The notes below the pieces were generated by a model, which searched no databases, was not told where the DNA came from, and worked only from the letters and a program-made list of their open reading frames with translations. Shown in pieces: positions 50,531 through 58,103 of a DNA stretch of 64,000 nt (position 1 is the first letter of the stretch; each line of letters opens with the position of its first letter). This stretch comes from DAISKN01 sp964553925 (lineage in GTDB: Bacteria > Acidobacteriota > Vicinamibacteria > Marinacidobacterales > SMYC01): positions 7,405-71,404 of the forward strand of contig CAZKNR010000133.1 of the NCBI GenBank assembly GCA_964553925.1. The letters run 5' to 3'. The position numbers were made by a program, and so were the translations under genes.

Positions 50531-51343
50531 TCAAAAGACGTTCGAGAAGAAATAGTCCCCTTCCGCCACGATGGAGGCGTCGCCGGTGAGGAAGACGTCG
50601 CCCCCTTCTTCCCAGGCGACGGTCATCACACCTCCCGGGCAGTGCACCCGGACCGGGCTCGTCGCGAGACCGTTCCAGATCGAGGCGACGGCCGAGGCCG
50701 AGGAGCCCGTGCCCGAAGAGGCGGTCTCGCCCACTCCCCGCTCCCAGATACCCATGCGGATATCGGAGGGCGAGAGGATCTCGACGAGCTCCACGTTGGT
50801 CTTCCGGGGGAACCGCGGATGGATCTCGAGGCAGGGGCCGAGCCTTCGGAGCTCGGCCAGGTCGAAAGCACGGCGGAAGAGGACGCAGTGAGGATTGCCC
50901 AGAGAGAGCGTCGTCGCCTGGAAGGTCTCGCCGTCCGCCTGGAGATTTTCCTTGACGAGGTCCCGCGGAGCTCCCAAGTTCGCGCGAAACCGGAAGCGGG
51001 TCTCGGCGCGCTCGAGAAGAGACAGGGAAAGACGTCCCGCTCCCGTCGAGATCTCGACGAGGTCGCGGGTCGCGAAACCCCGGTACACGAGGTAGGCGGC
51101 GAGGCACCTCATTCCGTTGCCGGAGATCTCCGCGGGAGAGCCGTCGCGATTGTAGAGCGTCATCGAGAAGTCGCCCTCGGCTCCGCGGTACAGAATGAGA
51201 CCGTCGGCGCCCACCCCGTGAAGACGATCGCAGATGGAGCGCGCGACGCTCTCAAGCGCCTCGGGATCGACGCCGCTTTCGGGGACGAGAAGAAAATCGT
51301 TCCCGTGAGCTTCGGTCTTGGCGAACGGGATGCGCTCTCTCAC
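50531..51343 (-). CDS. dapF: Diaminopimelate epimerase homologue lacking the second catalytic cysteine
   Basis: The 270-residue protein has the two-domain DapF fold: FAKTEAHGNDFLLV, the first active-site Cys in GNGMRCLAAYLVYRG, and the second half LGNPHCVLF and RGVGETASSGTGSSA. DapF interconverts L,L- and meso-diaminopimelate using two cysteines; in the second motif (usually GETxACGxGA) the Cys is replaced by Ser (codon at 50714-50716). The GTG start at 51343 overlaps the stop of the protease gene as GTGA. It could be a DapF with altered chemistry or a racemase for another amino acid. Confidence 0.82.
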   Translation of the reverse strand: MRERIPFAKTEAHGNDFLLVPESGVDPEALESVARSICDRLHGVGADGLILYRGAEGDFSMTLYNRDGSPAEISGNGMRCLAAYLVYRGFATRDLVEISTGAGRLSLSLLERAETRFRFRANLGAPRDLVKENLQADGETFQATTLSLGNPHCVLFRRAFDLAELRRLGPCLEIHPRFPRKTNVELVEILSPSDIRMGIWERGVGETASSGTGSSASAVASIWNGLATSPVRVHCPGGVMTVAWEEGGDVFLTGDASIVAEGDYFFSNVF

Positions 51344-51930
51344 GAGGAGCTCTCTTTCGACACCTCGCGGGGACGCCAATAGTAGCGGACGTAGAGGAGC
51401 GCCGCGGCGTCGTATAACCCGTGCACCAGCGTCGGAAGGAGGAGGCTCCCGGTCGCGGAATAGACGAGCCCGAGGAGCGCCCCGGCGCCCGCGGCCCAAA
51501 CCGCGAGCGGCCAGAGGTCGCGGCTCGGTCCGTGAAGAAGGCCGAAGACCAGGCTCGCCGCGGGAAGGCCGATCTCGGGTTGAAGGAGGCCGCGAAAGAA
51601 GAGCTCCTCCGAGAAGCCCGCCATCGCCGCTCCCAGAAGGAGCTCGCCGAGAGACGCCTCTCGCACGAGGGGGAAGATGGCGCCCTCGAGAAACTCGTAG
51701 ACCGGCCGGGTGAACGCGTGCCTCCGGCCGGCGAAGAACAGGCCGAAGTTGAAGGCCGCGAAGACCAGGGTGAGCCCGAAAGCCGCAAGCAACAGGCCGG
51801 GGGACGCCTCATAGGCCTTATAGAAACCTGCGGAGAGCTCGTCTGCGCTCAAAGCGGCCCAGATCAGTCCGACGATACCGAGACCGAGCTCGGGCACTAG
51901 AAGCGAGCGGAAGGTCAATGAGAGCGTCAC
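51340..51930 (-). CDS. CPBP-family intramembrane metalloprotease
   Basis: The 196-residue membrane protein has about six helices and the CPBP motifs: motif 1 SEELFFRGLLQ (EExxxR), motif 2 FGLLHG and motif 3 HGLYDA. These Glu and His residues form the metal-site of Rce1/CAAX-like proteases; bacterial members include bacteriocin self-immunity proteins. It lies between dapF and the beta-propeller gene, overlapping both by four bases. Confidence 0.9.
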   Translation of the reverse strand: MTLSLTFRSLLVPELGLGIVGLIWAALSADELSAGFYKAYEASPGLLLAAFGLTLVFAAFNFGLFFAGRRHAFTRPVYEFLEGAIFPLVREASLGELLLGAAMAGFSEELFFRGLLQPEIGLPAASLVFGLLHGPSRDLWPLAVWAAGAGALLGLVYSATGSLLLPTLVHGLYDAAALLYVRYYWRPREVSKESSS

Positions 51931-52910
51931 TCGCGATTCTGATGCGGCAGCGGAAACGTGGCTAGAGCCCGGATCTCGAGCGGTCCCATTCCCTCCTGCA
52001 CGCGCCGAAACCTCTGGGCCCCGTCCGAGCTCTTGAAGACACCGAGATCGGTCCCCACGATCACGTCAGAGGCCACTTCCTCCTCGGCGCCCGGCACCGA
52101 GATCGAGAGCACGCGCCTGCCGTCGAGGTCGCGCGCCTTCTTGAATTTCTTTCCGCCGTCGTTGGAAAGGAAGAGCCCGCCGTCGGCGCCGACGACCAGA
52201 AGACCTCCCCACCAGACGAGCGCGCGCACCGTCTCTTTCCCGAGGACCTCGGCGCCCGCGGTCTCGAAGCGCTCGCCGCCGTCGGTGCTCTTGTAGAGAC
52301 CGGACCCCTGGGTGCCGACGAAGACCTTGGGATCGACCGCGAAGTATTTCGAGAGGGCGAGGGAGAGAAGAGGGGAGTCGGGAAGCCCCGCTCCCACGCG
52401 GGCGAAATGCTCTCCGATGTCCCGGGTGCGATAAAGTCCGGTGTCGGTCGCGACCAGAAGCTCGGGTCCCGGCCAGCCCATGCCGCGCACCGCGGAGCCG
52501 ATCTCGGCGTCGCCGACCCGGGCCCATTTCATGCCGGAGTCGGTCGAGCGGTAGAGCCCGGCCGAGGTTCCCACGAAGATCGTGGGCTCGAGCCCGAAGA
52601 GTCGGGCGGTGAGAACGCTCGTGATCGCGGGTCCGCCCTTGGGCCAGCTTTCCACCCGGCGATAGTTCTCGCCGTAGTCTTCCGAGAGAAAGAGACCCTT
52701 CGAGCCTCCGGCATAGACCCAAGGACCCAGACAGACGAAGACGTCGATCTCCCCCTCGAACCCCCGCAAATCGCCCCGGAGGCGGCTCCAATGCTCGCCC
52801 CAGCTGTACGAGATGAACGGGCCCTCGGGCGTCGCGGCGAAGAGCCGGGCGATGACCTGCGCCTCCTGCGGAGCGACAGCGCTGAGCGCGAGCGCGAGAA
52901 GAATGGACAT
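51927..52910 (-). CDS. Exported beta-propeller protein with BNR/Asp-box repeats
   Basis: The 327-residue protein begins with a short signal-like segment (MSILLALALSAVAPQEAQ). Repeated Asp-box motifs S/T-x-D-x-G-x-x-W/F follow: FLSEDYGENY, YRSTDSGMKW, YKSTDGGERF, FLSNDGGKKF and FKSSDGAQRF. This suggests a six-bladed propeller similar to sortilin/Ycf48-like proteins. Such proteins act outside the cytoplasm as binding scaffolds or glycosidases; no active-site residues are evident here. It overlaps the protease gene downstream. Confidence 0.83.
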   Translation of the reverse strand: MSILLALALSAVAPQEAQVIARLFAATPEGPFISYSWGEHWSRLRGDLRGFEGEIDVFVCLGPWVYAGGSKGLFLSEDYGENYRRVESWPKGGPAITSVLTARLFGLEPTIFVGTSAGLYRSTDSGMKWARVGDAEIGSAVRGMGWPGPELLVATDTGLYRTRDIGEHFARVGAGLPDSPLLSLALSKYFAVDPKVFVGTQGSGLYKSTDGGERFETAGAEVLGKETVRALVWWGGLLVVGADGGLFLSNDGGKKFKKARDLDGRRVLSISVPGAEEEVASDVIVGTDLGVFKSSDGAQRFRRVQEGMGPLEIRALATFPLPHQNRE

Positions 52911-52912
52911 CA

Positions 52913-52940
52913 GGTTTACTCCCTGGGGTTCACTCCCTGG
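52913..52940. repeat. Two 14-bp direct repeats, unit GGTTTACTCCCTGG
   Basis: GGTTTACTCCCTGG (52913-52926) and GGTTCACTCCCTGG (52927-52940) lie head to tail across the dtd stop codon and the start region of the propeller gene. Confidence 0.8.
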
Positions 52941-53373
52941 AGTCGAGGAGGATCGTCACCGGGCCGTCGTTCACCAGGTGGACCGCCATGTGCGCCTGGA
53001 ACTTCCCCGTCTCCGTCCTCGCCCCCAGAGACCGCGCCTTCGAAACGAACGATTCATAGAGCCCCTTGGCCGCTTCCGGAGGAGCGGCGGCGATGAACGA
53101 AGGGCGACGGCCCTTGCGGGAGTCACCGAGCAGCGTGAACTGCGAGACCGCGAGAAGAGAGCCTTCGGCCTCGAGGAGCGAGCGGTTCATCTTGCCGTCG
53201 TCGTCCTCGAAGATTCTCAGCCCGACGATCTTCTCCGCCATCCAGGCAGCGTCTTTCTCCTCGTCCTCTCTCGCGACGCCGAGAAGCACGAGGAGCCCGG
53301 AGGCGACTTCCCCGATGGTCTCGCCATCGACCTCGACGCGGGCCGACGAGACCCGCTGGACGACGGCCTTCAT
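52930..53373 (-). CDS. dtd: D-aminoacyl-tRNA deacylase
   Basis: The 147-residue enzyme removes D-amino acids wrongly attached to tRNA. It has MKAVVQRVSSARVEVDG, the SQFTLLGD motif, and the Gly-cisPro motif in LVNDGPVTILLDS, which gives chiral selectivity in Dtd. The length matches the family. It lies between a kinase gene and a propeller gene on the same strand. Confidence 0.95.
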   Translation of the reverse strand: MKAVVQRVSSARVEVDGETIGEVASGLLVLLGVAREDEEKDAAWMAEKIVGLRIFEDDDGKMNRSLLEAEGSLLAVSQFTLLGDSRKGRRPSFIAAAPPEAAKGLYESFVSKARSLGARTETGKFQAHMAVHLVNDGPVTILLDSRE

Positions 53374-53382
53374 GCCGGAATA

Positions 53383-55569
53383 CTAGCTCTGTTTCTTCAG
53401 AAGCTTCAGGACTTCGTCCGAGGAGGGGCGGGAGCCAGGCTCCTTGTTGAGGCAGCTCATCACGATCTGCTCGAGGATCTTGGGAACGTCCGGCCGGTGC
53501 TTCCTCAGCGGCTCGGGCGCGGTGTGGACGTGGTGGTAAAGGACCTCGCCGTCGACGAACGGCGGCTCACCCGCGAGGAGGTGATAGACCGTTCCGCCAA
53601 AGGCGTAGATGTCGGTGCGAAAGTCGATGGCTTTCCCAAGAATCTGCTCCGGGGACATGTAGAGCGGAGTGCCGCTCGCTTTTTCGCTTCCCTGGGCCTT
53701 GGCGTCGCGCAGCACCTTGGCGAGCCCGAAGTCCATGATCTTCACCACCCGATCGTTCGAGAGCATGACGTTCGAGGGCTTGATGTCCCGGTGGACGACC
53801 CCGTGCCCGTGGGCGTGGGTGAGCGCCTTCAGGACCCCGACCACGAAATGGAGGGCCGCCTGGGTGGTAAGCCGCACCTCGCGCTGCAGGATGTCGAAGT
53901 AGGACTCGCCCGACACGAATTCCATCGCGATGAAGAGGCGGTTGCGGTCGCGATCGACGTCCATGTCGTAGACGGTGACGATGTTCGGGTGGTTGAGCTG
54001 GGCCGCGGACTGCGCCTCGCGCAGGAACCGGTCGCGGACGTCCTTCACCTCCATGAACTGCTCCATGAGCATCTTGTAGGCGACGATGCGGTTGAGGCGC
54101 GTATCCCGGGCGCGATACACGAGTCCCATCCCTCCCGCGCCGAGCTTCTCCATGAACTCGTACCGCTTCTTGTCCGAGAGCTCCTCTTCCGCGGGCGACT
54201 TCTTCGCCGGCTCCGCGACCGCCTGCGCGAGCTTCCGCTCGAGCTCCTGGAGCCGCCCGACGGCGTCTCGATAGGCGTAGCTCTCGGCGACGATCTGCTT
54301 CAGGATGTCCGCGGCACCCCTCAAGTCCCCCATCTGCTCGGAGGCGACGGCGAGCGTGTGGTAGAGGTCCATGTTCTTCGCCGAGAGCGTCGCTCCCGAG
54401 AGCGCCTTCTTCAGCTTCTCGACCGCGACCCCCGGGAGGTCGCGTTCCATGAAACTGTGCGCGAGCTCGACGAGCGCGTCCTGGTAGTGCGCGTCGGTGG
54501 TCTGAACCCTCTGGAGATAGTCGATCGCCTGCTCGGTCAGGCCCTTCTTCCGCGCGAGCGTCGCCGCGCGATAGTAGGCGCCCGCCTCGGCGTACATCCT
54601 TGTCGCCTCGTCGAAATTCTCCACCTTCTCGTAGAGCGCCGCCGCCTTCGAATACTCCTGGCAGCGCCCGTACATCTCCGCCGCCCGGCCGGGCTGCTCC
54701 ACCCGCTCGTAGGCTTCCGCCGCCTGCCGGTGGGCGCCGCAATGCTCGTAGCAGCGCGCGGCGTCGAGGTAGTTCCCCGCCTCCTCGTAGACCTCCGCCG
54801 CCCTCAGTGGATCTCCTCCCAGGAGGAACTGCACCGCGGCCTCGTTCTTCTGATCCTGCTTGTAAAGCCACTCGCCCCGCATCTGCGCCGCGCGCACCCG
54901 ATCGCCCGCCTGGGCGTAGACGTCCGCCGCCTGGGCCACCGCTCCTGCCCGCTGGTAGAGATCGGCCGCCTTCACGTGGCGATTGAGCTTCAGGAACAGC
55001 GCCGCCGCCTCCTCCCACTGCTCGCCGCGCTCGAGGACCTCCGCCGCCTGCTCCATGAGCCCCGCGCGCTGAAAGGCCTGTCCGGCGAGACGGCAGTACT
55101 TGGTGAACTCCGCGTGATCCGTGGGGGATCGCGTGATCACCATGCTCCCGAATCGATCCTCGAGGTATCGCCGATAGTTCTCCCCCGCGCGGCGGTTGTC
55201 TCCCGACTGAGCGCAGACCTCCGCCGCCTTCAGGAAATGACCCACGCGCTCGAAGACATGCGCCGCTTCGGTGAGCGCCCCCGCCTGGACCAGGAGCCGC
55301 GCCGCTTCGTAGTTCTGGCCGTGCCCCTGGTAGATCTTGGCGGCTTCGCGAAAGCGCCCGCCCTCCTCGAAGATCTTGGCGGCGCGCTGCCAGTCACCGG
55401 AAGCGAGAGACTCCCTCGCGGCGCTCCCTCCGCCCGGCTCCTCTTTGGTGCCGCCGAGGCCGAAGATCTTCTTCCAGCCCGGGCCTCCCTTCGCGGCGCC
55501 GAAGACCGCGAGCGAAAAGAAGGCGAGCAGAAGCCCAGCGAGATCGACGGACAAAACGATTCGGTTCAA
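53383..55569 (-). CDS. Ser/Thr protein kinase with a long N-terminal helical-repeat array
   Basis: The 728-residue protein has an N-terminal membrane helix (residues 8-26), then about 400 residues of helical repeats of roughly 20 residues with the pattern YExxGxxxxAAxxYE (for example AAEVYEEAGNYLDAARCYEH). The C-terminal kinase domain (residues 455-720) has GAGGMGLVYRARD, the catalytic loop HRDIKPSNVML, DFGLAK and GTPLYMSPEQ. Bacterial kinases usually have the sensor outside the membrane after the kinase; here membrane anchor, solenoid and kinase come in the reverse order, and all but the anchor is likely cytoplasmic. It starts at TTG 55569, and TATAAT lies at 55628-55623. Confidence 0.88.
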   Translation of the reverse strand: MNRIVLSVDLAGLLLAFFSLAVFGAAKGGPGWKKIFGLGGTKEEPGGGSAARESLASGDWQRAAKIFEEGGRFREAAKIYQGHGQNYEAARLLVQAGALTEAAHVFERVGHFLKAAEVCAQSGDNRRAGENYRRYLEDRFGSMVITRSPTDHAEFTKYCRLAGQAFQRAGLMEQAAEVLERGEQWEEAAALFLKLNRHVKAADLYQRAGAVAQAADVYAQAGDRVRAAQMRGEWLYKQDQKNEAAVQFLLGGDPLRAAEVYEEAGNYLDAARCYEHCGAHRQAAEAYERVEQPGRAAEMYGRCQEYSKAAALYEKVENFDEATRMYAEAGAYYRAATLARKKGLTEQAIDYLQRVQTTDAHYQDALVELAHSFMERDLPGVAVEKLKKALSGATLSAKNMDLYHTLAVASEQMGDLRGAADILKQIVAESYAYRDAVGRLQELERKLAQAVAEPAKKSPAEEELSDKKRYEFMEKLGAGGMGLVYRARDTRLNRIVAYKMLMEQFMEVKDVRDRFLREAQSAAQLNHPNIVTVYDMDVDRDRNRLFIAMEFVSGESYFDILQREVRLTTQAALHFVVGVLKALTHAHGHGVVHRDIKPSNVMLSNDRVVKIMDFGLAKVLRDAKAQGSEKASGTPLYMSPEQILGKAIDFRTDIYAFGGTVYHLLAGEPPFVDGEVLYHHVHTAPEPLRKHRPDVPKILEQIVMSCLNKEPGSRPSSDEVLKLLKKQS

Positions 55570-55622
55570 ACTCTCGTCATGCTCGGATTGAAGCCCCGGG
55601 GCGGGCGCAAAAACGTACTTCT

Positions 55623-55628
55623 ATTATA
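55623..55628 (-). promoter_or_regulatory. TATAAT -10 box of the repeat-kinase gene
   Basis: On the minus strand TATAAT (55628-55623) overlaps the symporter stop codon, about 54 bp before the kinase start. A TTCCCA lies 16 bp upstream as a weak -35. Confidence 0.5.
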
Positions 55629-57309
55629 CAGAGCGTTCGGGAGTTGGGAAGGCGAGGGAGAGGCCGTACCCGACGGCTACCGCCGCCACGGTCCCGATGA
55701 GGTTGTAATAAAGGAAGGAGACGTTCGAAACGCGCGCGGTGATCTGGACGGCGGCCACTCCGGCGAGGATCCCGAGGAAAGCGCCGTGGCCGTTCGTCCG
55801 CTTCGTCCCGATGGCGAGGACGAAGACCCCGAGGATGGGGCCGTAGAAGTTGGACCCGATCCGGTTCACCGCTTCGATGGCGGACCCGAGGCGCCCCATG
55901 TAGAGCGCGCACACCGTCGCGAAGACGCCCCAACCGAACGTGGCCGCGCGGCTGACCGCCAGGTAGTGAGAGTCGGTCGCATCGGCCCGTAGATAGCGCC
56001 GGTAGAAATCGATGACCGTCGCGCTCGAGAGCGCCGTGAGCTCGGACTCTACCGTCGACATCGCCGCCGCGAAAATCGCGACGAGGATGAGCCCAACGAC
56101 TCCCGGAGGAAGCTCCGTCAGGACGAACGTGGGAAAGACGTAGTTGGTGTCGTTGAACTTCTCTCCCTGGTTCTCCTCGACGAGCGCGACGACCCGCCCG
56201 CGGACCTCCGAGAAGCGCCTGTCGGCGTCGAGGAACCGGCGACGGGCCTCGGGCTCCTCCTCCGTCGAGAGCGAGCGAGCGAGCCCGGACGCGCTGTCTT
56301 TCCGCGCCTCGAAGACAAGGTCGTACTCCCCCTCGAGCAAAGCGAGCTCCTCGCGATGATCCGATTCCCGAAGCCGCTCGAGCGCGACCGGATTGAAGAC
56401 CGGCGGGGGCTTCTCGAACTGATAGAAGACGAAGAGCAGCGCCCCCGTCAGCAGGATCACGAACTGCATCGGGATCTTGAGCATGGCGTTGAACAGGAGC
56501 GACAGGCGGCTCTGGGTCAGGGAGCTCCCGGTCAGGTACCGCTGCACCTGGCTCTGGTCGCAGCCGAAGTAGGAGAGCATGAGGAATATTCCGCCCACCA
56601 CACCGCTCCAGAAGGTGTAGGTCACCGAAGGATCGAGAGTGAAGTCCACCATCTCCGTCCGCCCGGTGGCGCCGGCGATCTTGACCGCCGCAACGAAAGA
56701 GATGTCCTCGGGAAGGCCCACGACCACCGCCCCCAGACAGAAAAGGATCCCGAGGAAGATGATCATCATCTGCCAGGCCTCAACCCACATCACCGCCCGC
56801 ATGCCTCCGAGGGCGGTGTAGAGGGTCGACCCGGCGCCGATGAGAAAGATGAGCACTTTCTCGTCGAGACCGAAGACGATCGCGAGGATGACCGAGGGGG
56901 CGTAGATCACCACGGCGTCGGAGAGCCCGCGAGCCAGGAGGAAGAGGAAGCTCGTGAGACTGCGGGTCTTTGCGTCGAACCTCTTTTCGAGAAACTCGTA
57001 AGCGGTGAAGATCCGCGCTCGATAGAAGAACGGGACCAGCGTGACGCAGAGAATCACCATCGCGAGCGGGAGGCCGAAATAGAACTGGATGAACCGCATT
57101 CCATCCACGTACGCCTGTCCCGTCGTCCCGATGAGAGTGATGGCGCTCGCCTGGGTGGCCATCACCGAAAGCCCGATGACGTACCAGGGCATGGCGCGCT
57201 TGGCGAGGAAGAAGTCCTCGATGCTCTGGTTGCCGCGCCCCGTTTTGTAGCCGATGTAGGCGATGAGGGCGAAGTAGATCCCGATGACGGCGATGTCGAG
57301 GACGTGCAT
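55624..57309 (-). CDS. Sodium:solute symporter (SSS family)
   Basis: The 561-residue protein has 13 or so helices in the SSF pattern: DFFLAKRAMPWYVIGLSVMA near the N-terminus, YEFLEKRFDAKTRSLTSFLFL, and the AAMSTVESELTALSSATVIDFY segment with sodium-site Ser/Thr. An unusual charged loop of about 90 residues (RESDHREELALLEGEYD and following) interrupts the region between helices 8 and 9. The substrate cannot be assigned. The start overlaps the stop of a 41-codon gene by one base (TGATG). Confidence 0.9.
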   Translation of the reverse strand: MHVLDIAVIGIYFALIAYIGYKTGRGNQSIEDFFLAKRAMPWYVIGLSVMATQASAITLIGTTGQAYVDGMRFIQFYFGLPLAMVILCVTLVPFFYRARIFTAYEFLEKRFDAKTRSLTSFLFLLARGLSDAVVIYAPSVILAIVFGLDEKVLIFLIGAGSTLYTALGGMRAVMWVEAWQMMIIFLGILFCLGAVVVGLPEDISFVAAVKIAGATGRTEMVDFTLDPSVTYTFWSGVVGGIFLMLSYFGCDQSQVQRYLTGSSLTQSRLSLLFNAMLKIPMQFVILLTGALLFVFYQFEKPPPVFNPVALERLRESDHREELALLEGEYDLVFEARKDSASGLARSLSTEEEPEARRRFLDADRRFSEVRGRVVALVEENQGEKFNDTNYVFPTFVLTELPPGVVGLILVAIFAAAMSTVESELTALSSATVIDFYRRYLRADATDSHYLAVSRAATFGWGVFATVCALYMGRLGSAIEAVNRIGSNFYGPILGVFVLAIGTKRTNGHGAFLGILAGVAAVQITARVSNVSFLYYNLIGTVAAVAVGYGLSLAFPTPERSV

Positions 57310-57434
57310 CAGCGGGCGAATCGGGAAAAGAGCAGGAGCAGAAGGTAGACCAGAAGGGTATTGACGACGACGACGACGTAGAAACGGCGCCAGGTGCCGA
57401 GGATCGGCGGAGGCGAGTCGGTTGGCTCTCCCAT
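57309..57434 (-). CDS. 41-residue single-helix companion of the symporter
   Basis: A short frame from ATG 57434 (with AGGAA eight to ten bases upstream) ends in a TGA that shares one base with the symporter ATG. The peptide has a soluble N-terminus (MGEPTDSPPPILGTWRRFY), one hydrophobic helix and a basic end (LLFSRFAR). The GxWRRxY motif followed by a helix resembles small accessory proteins coded ahead of some sodium symporters (DUF485-like relatives). The tight overlap argues for translation in a fixed ratio with the symporter. Confidence 0.7.
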   Translation of the reverse strand: MGEPTDSPPPILGTWRRFYVVVVVNTLLVYLLLLLFSRFAR

Positions 57435-57458
57435 GGCTTCCTCGCGAACGAGGCTGCC

Positions 57459-57464
57459 ATTATA
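57459..57464 (-). promoter_or_regulatory. TATAAT -10 box of the symporter operon
   Basis: On the minus strand TATAAT (57464-57459) lies 24 bp before ATG 57434. No clear -35 is seen. Confidence 0.5.
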
Positions 57465-57480
57465 CCGAGCTTATGTCCCC

Positions 57481-57966
57481 CTAGCTCGCCGCTTGCGCGC
57501 GGTAGTCGCCGGTCGCTCCCGCGCCTTCGGCGATGGGGACGTGGTTCACGTGCCAGCACTGGGGGCAGGCGACGGGGCAGACCTCTTGCCGCTCTCCCGG
57601 GGCGATGTTGTAGATGACCTCGAAGGGCGCCGAGCAGCCCTCGCAATCGTACCGATCTTTCTTTTCACCGCCCTTCCCGCTGCCGCCGTTTGGAGCGGCG
57701 GCCGGCGGGGCCGCGGCGTGGTTGCTCGCGCCGGCGATCGCTTTTCGCAGCGAGCCGGTGAGATCTCCGAGCGGCGCCACCAGGCTCAAACCTTTGTAGC
57801 GCGCTTCGGGCCCGTTGATCTCGACCGACCACTGGCTCGCGATCTTGACCACGGAGACGCTCCATGGCTCGTCGGCGGGCCGGTCGGCGAAAGCCTTCTT
57901 CACGGAAGAGCCGACTTCGTCTTTCTCTTCTTTCGCGCATCCCGCGATCATGATTTTGAGGCTCAT
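57481..57966 (-). CDS. Small protein with a C-terminal zinc ribbon
   Basis: The 161-residue protein has an N-terminal alpha/beta domain (LKIMIAGCAKEEKDEVGSSV), a Pro/Ala/Gly linker, and a C-terminal ribbon with CEGC and, after 17 or so residues, CPVACPQC and HVNH, fitting one zinc site. I do not recognise the family. The N-terminal IMIAGCAKEEKDEV could be mistaken for a lipobox but lacks the hydrophobic signal stretch. It is divergent from the LmbE gene. Confidence 0.65.
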   Translation of the reverse strand: MSLKIMIAGCAKEEKDEVGSSVKKAFADRPADEPWSVSVVKIASQWSVEINGPEARYKGLSLVAPLGDLTGSLRKAIAGASNHAAAPPAAAPNGGSGKGGEKKDRYDCEGCSAPFEVIYNIAPGERQEVCPVACPQCWHVNHVPIAEGAGATGDYRAQAAS

Positions 57967-58068
57967 CGTTTTCCCGTGGCCTGGAAATTCCCGTCGGACC
58001 GCCTAGCGGCAGGTGAACGAAGCTCGTCTTGTACCGGGGTCAAACTATTGTAGCAAATGGACCCGATT

Positions 58069-58097
58069 TTGACTTCGATTCGTAGCCTCATTATCCT
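58069..58097 (+). promoter_or_regulatory. Promoter of the LmbE gene, likely leaderless
   Basis: TTGACT (58069-58074) and TATCCT (58092-58097) are spaced by 17 bp. ATG 58104 is six bases after the -10, so transcription should begin at or beside the start codon; no Shine-Dalgarno exists. Confidence 0.6.
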
Positions 58098-58103
58098 CCG
58101 GCC

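Noticed and set aside
50070..51107. A longer NTF2-like gene starting near 51107
   Set aside because: The extension is antisense-like, Arg/Pro-rich sequence over dapF; ATG 50498 has a strong GGAGGAG site and begins the conserved fold.
52813..55992. A 1059-codon open frame on the plus strand
   Set aside because: It is antisense to dtd and the repeat-kinase gene, whose proteins match known families. High GC content at third positions makes long antisense frames common. The translated sequence is Arg/Leu/Val-rich without motifs.
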